A stretch of 64,000 nt of DNA from an uncultured Acidocella sp. Its GTDB lineage: Bacteria > Pseudomonadota > Alphaproteobacteria > Acetobacterales > Acetobacteraceae. The stretch lies in NCBI RefSeq assembly GCF_946222605.1, contig NZ_CAMIIE010000018.1, positions 1 through 64,000 of the forward strand, read 5' to 3'. The position numbers and the translations under genes were made by a program. This document shows positions 60,353-64,000 of the stretch, piece by piece (within the stretch, counting starts at the first letter, position 1; each line of letters begins with the position of its first letter). The notes under the pieces are model-generated. The model had not been told where the DNA came from and made no database searches. It was given only the letters and a program-made list of their open reading frames with translations.

Positions 60353-61664
60353 AGGCGGTCAAACGCCCATCGCGGGTCAGCTGCAGCATCACCCCGCCCA
60401 CCGCGATGGGGGCAAGATCCGCCGGGCCGGCCAGTTTCACGCTCTGCATCTGCTTGCCGCTGGTGGCGTCCACGATGGCGGCCTCGCCATGATCGTTGAC
60501 ACAGACCAGCATGCCATTGATCAGCGCCGGGCCCGCCCAGTTGATCGGGTTTTTCTTCTTCTTCATGTTCTTGAAGGGCTGCAGCTGGGTCGCCCAGCTC
60601 ACCAGCCCGTCATCGGCATGCACGGCAAACAGCGTCTCGCTGGCATCGAGCAGGAAGATGAACCCGCCGGAAGCGGCCGGGGTCTGGTTGCCGGAGGCCT
60701 GATGCGTCCACACCTTGGCGCCGGAATGCAAATCCACCGCCATGAAGCTGCCATCCATGTTCAGCGCATAAACCACGCCGCCGGCGATTACCGGGGTGGC
60801 CACGATGTCCGACATATCCAGCGTGCTGGCCTGGCCGAAGCCGGCGGCGAGGCTCTGTTCCCAGACCGGCGTGCCGGAGGAGGCGTCCACCGCCGCCAGC
60901 AGCCCGGTCGAGAAGCCCGCGACGATATTGCCATCCGCGAAGGCAGGGGCGCCGGTGACCCCAGCCGCCGCCTGCGGCGGCGTGCCGACGACCCCGGAGA
61001 AGCGCCAGCTCGGCGTCCCGGACTTGGCCTCGAAGGTCAGCAGCTGGTCGTTCTGGGTGACGATCGCCACCAGCCCGGCCGCCACCAGCGGCGCCGAGCG
61101 CGCCGCGAATTCAAGCTTCTGGCGCCACAATATCTTGCCCGATTCCGCATCCAGCGCCAGCGCCTCGCCATAGCCGGTGCTGGCATAGATCCGCCCCGAA
61201 TCATAAGCGATGCCGCCGCCGATATTCAGCGTGGTCACATGTTTCGGGCGGGTATCCGCATGCCAGATCGTCGCCCCGTCGGTGAGCGAAAGGGCGCGCA
61301 CATGCGCGTTCGCATCCATCACGAAAATGCTGCTGCCGGCGACCAGGGGGCTGGCCATCAGCGGCTGGCGATAGCCGCCGGGCGCGCCGATTCCAACCTG
61401 CCAGCGCTGGGCGAAATTCACCGGCCCGGCGACATTGCCCGGCGCGTGGCTGGCGTTGGCGAAAGGCTGCGGCCAGGCGTTCAGCGCCGCCGGGGCGGGC
61501 AGCGTCACGGCGGGGGCGTCGGGTGCCACGCCCATGCCGGACTGATCCGGCAGAACCGGGATCTGCACCCCCAGGATCGGGGTTTTCTTGGGCGAGGAGC
61601 AGGCGGCGAGCATGGCAAGCAGGCCGACAGAGGCGGTGCGGCGACGAATCATGGGCTGTTTCAT
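60345..61664 (-). CDS. bamB: Outer-membrane assembly lipoprotein BamB
   Basis: A 439-residue lipoprotein (signal VGLLAMLAAC, Cys22) with an eight-bladed PQQ-like propeller. Repeats are visible as DGATIWHADTRPKHV, ALDAESGKILWRQKLEFAAR, TFEAKSGTPSWRFSGVV and VDLHSGAKVWTHQAS. BamB helps the BAM machine insert beta-barrel proteins. It overlaps the YfgM-like gene by 4 bp and der by 8 bp, the usual alphaproteobacterial cluster. Confidence 0.94.
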   Translation of the reverse strand: MKQPMIRRRTASVGLLAMLAACSSPKKTPILGVQIPVLPDQSGMGVAPDAPAVTLPAPAALNAWPQPFANASHAPGNVAGPVNFAQRWQVGIGAPGGYRQPLMASPLVAGSSIFVMDANAHVRALSLTDGATIWHADTRPKHVTTLNIGGGIAYDSGRIYASTGYGEALALDAESGKILWRQKLEFAARSAPLVAAGLVAIVTQNDQLLTFEAKSGTPSWRFSGVVGTPPQAAAGVTGAPAFADGNIVAGFSTGLLAAVDASSGTPVWEQSLAAGFGQASTLDMSDIVATPVIAGGVVYALNMDGSFMAVDLHSGAKVWTHQASGNQTPAASGGFIFLLDASETLFAVHADDGLVSWATQLQPFKNMKKKKNPINWAGPALINGMLVCVNDHGEAAIVDATSGKQMQSVKLAGPADLAPIAVGGVMLQLTRDGRLTAYG

Positions 61665-62326
61665 CCGTTCAACTTGGCAAGCATGGCTTGGGCGCGGTTA
61701 CGGGCACCTTCCGACGCGCCGGGATCGGCCTGAACCTGGGCGAACAGGGATTTGGCCATCGCCACGTTCCCCTGGTGCAGATAAACCAGCGCCTGCACCT
61801 CGCGCGCCAGCCCGTGATAGGGGTTTTGCGCCTGCACCATCGGCTGGATGCGCGCCAGAATATCGCTGTCGCTGGCGGAGCCGATCTCATGCTGCGCCCA
61901 GAGCAGGTTGGCGGCGTCGCGCAGCAGCGTCGGGGCGGCTTCATCCGCGCCCACCCGCGTCCAGAGCGCCGCGGCGTCCTTGTCGTCATTCATGTTCGCA
62001 TAGAGGCCGGCGGCGCGCAGCCGGGCCAGGGTCTTGTAGGTTTCCGGCGCGCTGTCGGCGAAGGCGACCAGCGCCTGCGCGGTCTTCGTCGCCTGGTCCT
62101 GGGTCAGCTGCCCGTCCGGCTGATCGACCTGCGCGGTCAGCGCGAGATATTTGCTCGCCGCCGCCTCAGCCTGGTGTTTCTGATGATTTTGCCAGAGTTC
62201 CTGGCCGGCGACGCCACCCAGAACCAGCAAGGCGGCGAGGATCAGCAGCCCGCCATAGCGCTTGGCCAGGCGCAAAGCGCGTTCCTGGCGCAGATCTTCC
62301 GAGACTTCATCAAAAATATCGACCAC
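61661..62326 (-). CDS. YfgM-like membrane-anchored TPR protein
   Basis: A 221-residue protein: a cytoplasmic N-terminus (VDIFDEVSEDLRQERALRLA), one membrane helix (about 24-43, GLLILAALLVLGGVAG) and a TPR-like alpha-helical periplasmic domain (DKDAAALWTRVGADE, HQGNVAMAKSLFAQV). GTG 62326 is preceded by GAGGAAAG, a good ribosome binding site, which decides it over an open but unsupported upstream extension. YfgM links SecYEG to periplasmic chaperones and is encoded next to bamB. It begins 28 bp after gltX. Confidence 0.88.
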   Translation of the reverse strand: MVDIFDEVSEDLRQERALRLAKRYGGLLILAALLVLGGVAGQELWQNHQKHQAEAAASKYLALTAQVDQPDGQLTQDQATKTAQALVAFADSAPETYKTLARLRAAGLYANMNDDKDAAALWTRVGADEAAPTLLRDAANLLWAQHEIGSASDSDILARIQPMVQAQNPYHGLAREVQALVYLHQGNVAMAKSLFAQVQADPGASEGARNRAQAMLAKLNG

Positions 62327-62354
62327 GCGGCTCTTTCCTCTTTGCCGGTTTGTC

Positions 62355-63704
62355 TTAGCCGGGGCGGACGTTCGCGGCAACGCAGGCGCCAAGCCGCCTG
62401 GCGGCGCGCGCGCTGCCCATCAGCGCCAGCAGCGGCGCCATCTCCGGCCCGTGCTCCTCGCCGGTCAGGGCCAGGCGCAGCGGCTGATAAAGCGCCTTGC
62501 CCTTGGCACCGGTCGCGGCCGAGATCTCCGCCACCCAGCCCTTCCAGGCCGCGGCGTTCAGCTCAGCCGGCAAGGTCTCGGCCGCCTTCGCGATCACCGC
62601 CACCGCCTCATCCGGCAGCGCTGGCGTGACGATCTCGCCCGCCACCACCGCCCACCAGCGCCGGGCTTCGGTCAGCAGATCGAGATTGCCGCGAATGGCC
62701 TCCCAGAATTCCGGCCCGGCGCCCTCGGGCAGCCGGTCCCGCACCGCCTCGAAGGGCAGATGATGCAGCAGCTTGCGGTTCAGCCCCAGCATCTGCCCCG
62801 CATCGAAACGCGGCGGCGAGCGGGAGAAATCATTCAGCGAAAATTGCGCGATCAGCTCGGAAAGCGGCAGCGCCGCCGCATCCTTGCTGGTTCCCAGCCG
62901 CGCCAGATAGGCGGTGATCGCCGCCGGCTCGATGCCATCCTTGCGCAGCGAACGCAGCGAAATCGAGCCGATGCGCTTGGAGAGCTTCTCCCCGTCCCCG
63001 CCCGAGATCAGCGGCAGATGCGCGAAGCGCGGCACCGGCTTGCGGGCGATGGCGCGGAACAGATCGATCTGCACGGCGGTGTTGGACACATGATCCTCGC
63101 CGCGAATGATATGGGTGATGCCCATATCCGAATCGTCCACCACCGAGGTGAAGGTGTAAAGCGGCGAGCCATCGGCGCGGATCAGCACCGGGTCGGAGAC
63201 GGTCGGCAATTTGATGTTGCGCGCGCCCAGCACCAGATCGTTCCAGGACACCGCCTCATCGGAGAGTTTGAAGCGCCAGTAAGGCCGCTTGCCATTGGCC
63301 TCGGCGGTGGCGCGCTGGGCGGGCGTCATGCTCAGCGCGTGGCGGTCATAAACCGGCGGCAGCTTACGCTTGATCAGCGCGGCGCGCTTGGCGGCCAGCT
63401 CATCCTCATTCTCGAAGCAGGGATAGAGCCGTCCGGACGCCTTCAGTGCCTCGGCAACTTCCTCATAACGCGCGGATCGCTCGGACTGTTTGGCGAACGC
63501 GTCCCATTCGATGCCGAGCCAGCGCAGATCCTCATAAATCCCCTGCTCATATTCCGGCCGGCCGCGCTCGGTATCGGTGTCGTCGAGCCGCAGCAGAAAT
63601 TGTCCGCCCTCGCGCCGGGCAAACATGAAATTCACCAAGGCGGCGCGGGCATTGCCGACATGCAGATAGCCGGTGGGGCTGGGGGCGAAGCGAACTTTGA
63701 CCAT
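62355..63704 (-). CDS. gltX: Glutamyl-tRNA synthetase
   Basis: A 449-residue class I aminoacyl-tRNA synthetase. The HIGH motif reads HVGN (15-18), after RFAPSPTGYL, and the KMSKS motif is EKLSKRIGSIS. LYPCFENEDELAAKRAALIK and IRGEDHVSNTAVQIDLF are GluRS signatures, and the helical anticodon-binding region follows. Alphaproteobacteria commonly have two GluRS forms; this shorter one cannot be assigned to Glu or to Glu/Gln charging from sequence alone. It is the first gene of the gltX-yfgM-bamB-der run. Confidence 0.95.
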   Translation of the reverse strand: MVKVRFAPSPTGYLHVGNARAALVNFMFARREGGQFLLRLDDTDTERGRPEYEQGIYEDLRWLGIEWDAFAKQSERSARYEEVAEALKASGRLYPCFENEDELAAKRAALIKRKLPPVYDRHALSMTPAQRATAEANGKRPYWRFKLSDEAVSWNDLVLGARNIKLPTVSDPVLIRADGSPLYTFTSVVDDSDMGITHIIRGEDHVSNTAVQIDLFRAIARKPVPRFAHLPLISGGDGEKLSKRIGSISLRSLRKDGIEPAAITAYLARLGTSKDAAALPLSELIAQFSLNDFSRSPPRFDAGQMLGLNRKLLHHLPFEAVRDRLPEGAGPEFWEAIRGNLDLLTEARRWWAVVAGEIVTPALPDEAVAVIAKAAETLPAELNAAAWKGWVAEISAATGAKGKALYQPLRLALTGEEHGPEMAPLLALMGSARAARRLGACVAANVRPG

Positions 63705-63864
63705 CAGCCGGGGGTTAGCCCGTTTTCGGCCTCAGGGGAAGGCAAACCGGCTCGTTCTCAAGCTGCGAAAAATTTCTTCTCCCGCCCACTTGCCAGCCTC
63801 CGCCGGTCCGGTTTATACGCCGCTCCACCAAACGCTCCGGGCGATCTTCTCCTGGAAACAATAT

Positions 63865-63940
63865 GGGGCTATAGCTCAATTGGTAGAGCGTCTGCATGGC
63901 ATGCAGAAGGTCAGCGGTTCGATTCCGCTTAGCTCCACCA
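63865..63940 (+). tRNA. tRNA-Ala (anticodon GGC)
   Basis: A complete 76-nt cloverleaf with CCA encoded. Acceptor 5' GGGGCTA pairs with 3' TAGCTCC, including the G3-U70 wobble that identifies alanine tRNAs. D-arm GCTC/GAGC, anticodon stem TCTGC/GCAGA with loop ATGGCAT (anticodon GGC), and T-arm AGCGG-TTCGATT-CCGCT. The 160 bp between gltX and the tRNA holds no other gene that I can support. Confidence 0.97.
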
Positions 63941-63962
63941 TCCCCCCTTCGCATTTTGTTTT

Positions 63963-64000
63963 TTAACGCTCCGGTTTTTTGGCGCCGCGCAGCCAGGGCT
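63963..64000 (-). CDS. Possible C-terminal end of a minus-strand gene (cut by window edge)
   Basis: One minus-strand frame ends PWLRGAKKPER then TAA at 63963-63965. It is only about 12 codons, so it is a guess; the basic tail is protein-like and the frame fits, but nothing else supports it. Confidence 0.15.
   Translation of the reverse strand, partial: PWLRGAKKPER

Overview
The window is GC-rich, densely packed, and reads as an alphaproteobacterial chromosome, most likely from the acetic-acid-bacteria family (Acetobacteraceae or a close Rhodospirillales relative). The grounds are the hpnA-B-C-D-E-shc hopanoid operon with hpnL, a fused CysN-CysC, DUF2849 and DUF934 sulfite-reductase partners, metX-metW, and the ftsE-ftsX-ydcF-plsC and gltX-yfgM-bamB-der arrangements. 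No phage, transposase, integrase, CRISPR array or rRNA was seen. The only clear RNA gene is tRNA-Ala(GGC) at the right end. The assignment is inferred from gene content, not from a phylogeny.

Layout. 0-2.4 kb: a UbiD-type decarboxylase (cut by the window edge), a LysR regulator and a UbiX-type flavin prenyltransferase. 2.6-8.6 kb (minus strand): SDR, GGT-like lipoprotein, aminotransferase, then etfB-etfA-hbd behind a perfect 24-bp palindrome. 8.8-12.4 kb: cysD-cysNC-cysQ (sulfate activation and PAP removal). 12.4-14.3 kb: a GGDEF/EAL protein. 14.4-23.5 kb: the hopanoid locus, with hpnA to shc on the minus strand and a divergent pair, a diiron ferritin-like protein coupled to HpnL. 23.5-28.6 kb: YeaQ-type membrane protein, MFS carrier, ftsE-ftsX-ydcF-plsC and a zinc-ribbon membrane protein. 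28.6-33.1 kb: chorismate mutase, hisC, tyrA, NIPSNAP and glmU. 33.2-41 kb: metXW, RlpA lipoprotein, LysR/ilvD and a hybrid sensor kinase. 41-45.7 kb: cysteine locus (cysE, DUF2849-cysI fusion, DUF934, cysK). 45.7-48.5 kb: hemN, a ferritin-like protein, a CBS-BON protein and a perfect FNR box. 48.6-54.9 kb: AcoR-type regulator and a polyamine ABC transporter. 55.4-64 kb: Pro/Gln lipoprotein, Uup, a glycosyltransferase, der-bamB-yfgM-gltX and tRNA-Ala.

How the genes fit. The two cysteine loci together supply sulfate activation, sulfite reduction and O-acetylserine sulfhydrylation; PAPS reductase (CysH) is not in the window. The hopanoid operon carries farnesyl-PP to hopene plus early side-chain and transport functions. 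CM-HisC-TyrA gives a route from chorismate toward tyrosine.

The most interesting signals are: (1) a roughly 104-bp double-hairpin repeat present four times, always at gene ends, whose TAGAGC termini supply the stop codons of six open frames; (2) a perfect FNR box, -10-like element and terminator hairpin that could define a short oxygen-controlled small RNA; (3) a diiron protein with all six iron ligands coupled to hpnL in the hopanoid locus; (4) a DUF2849-sulfite reductase fusion; (5) RlpA-like and GGT-like lipoproteins with altered catalytic positions.
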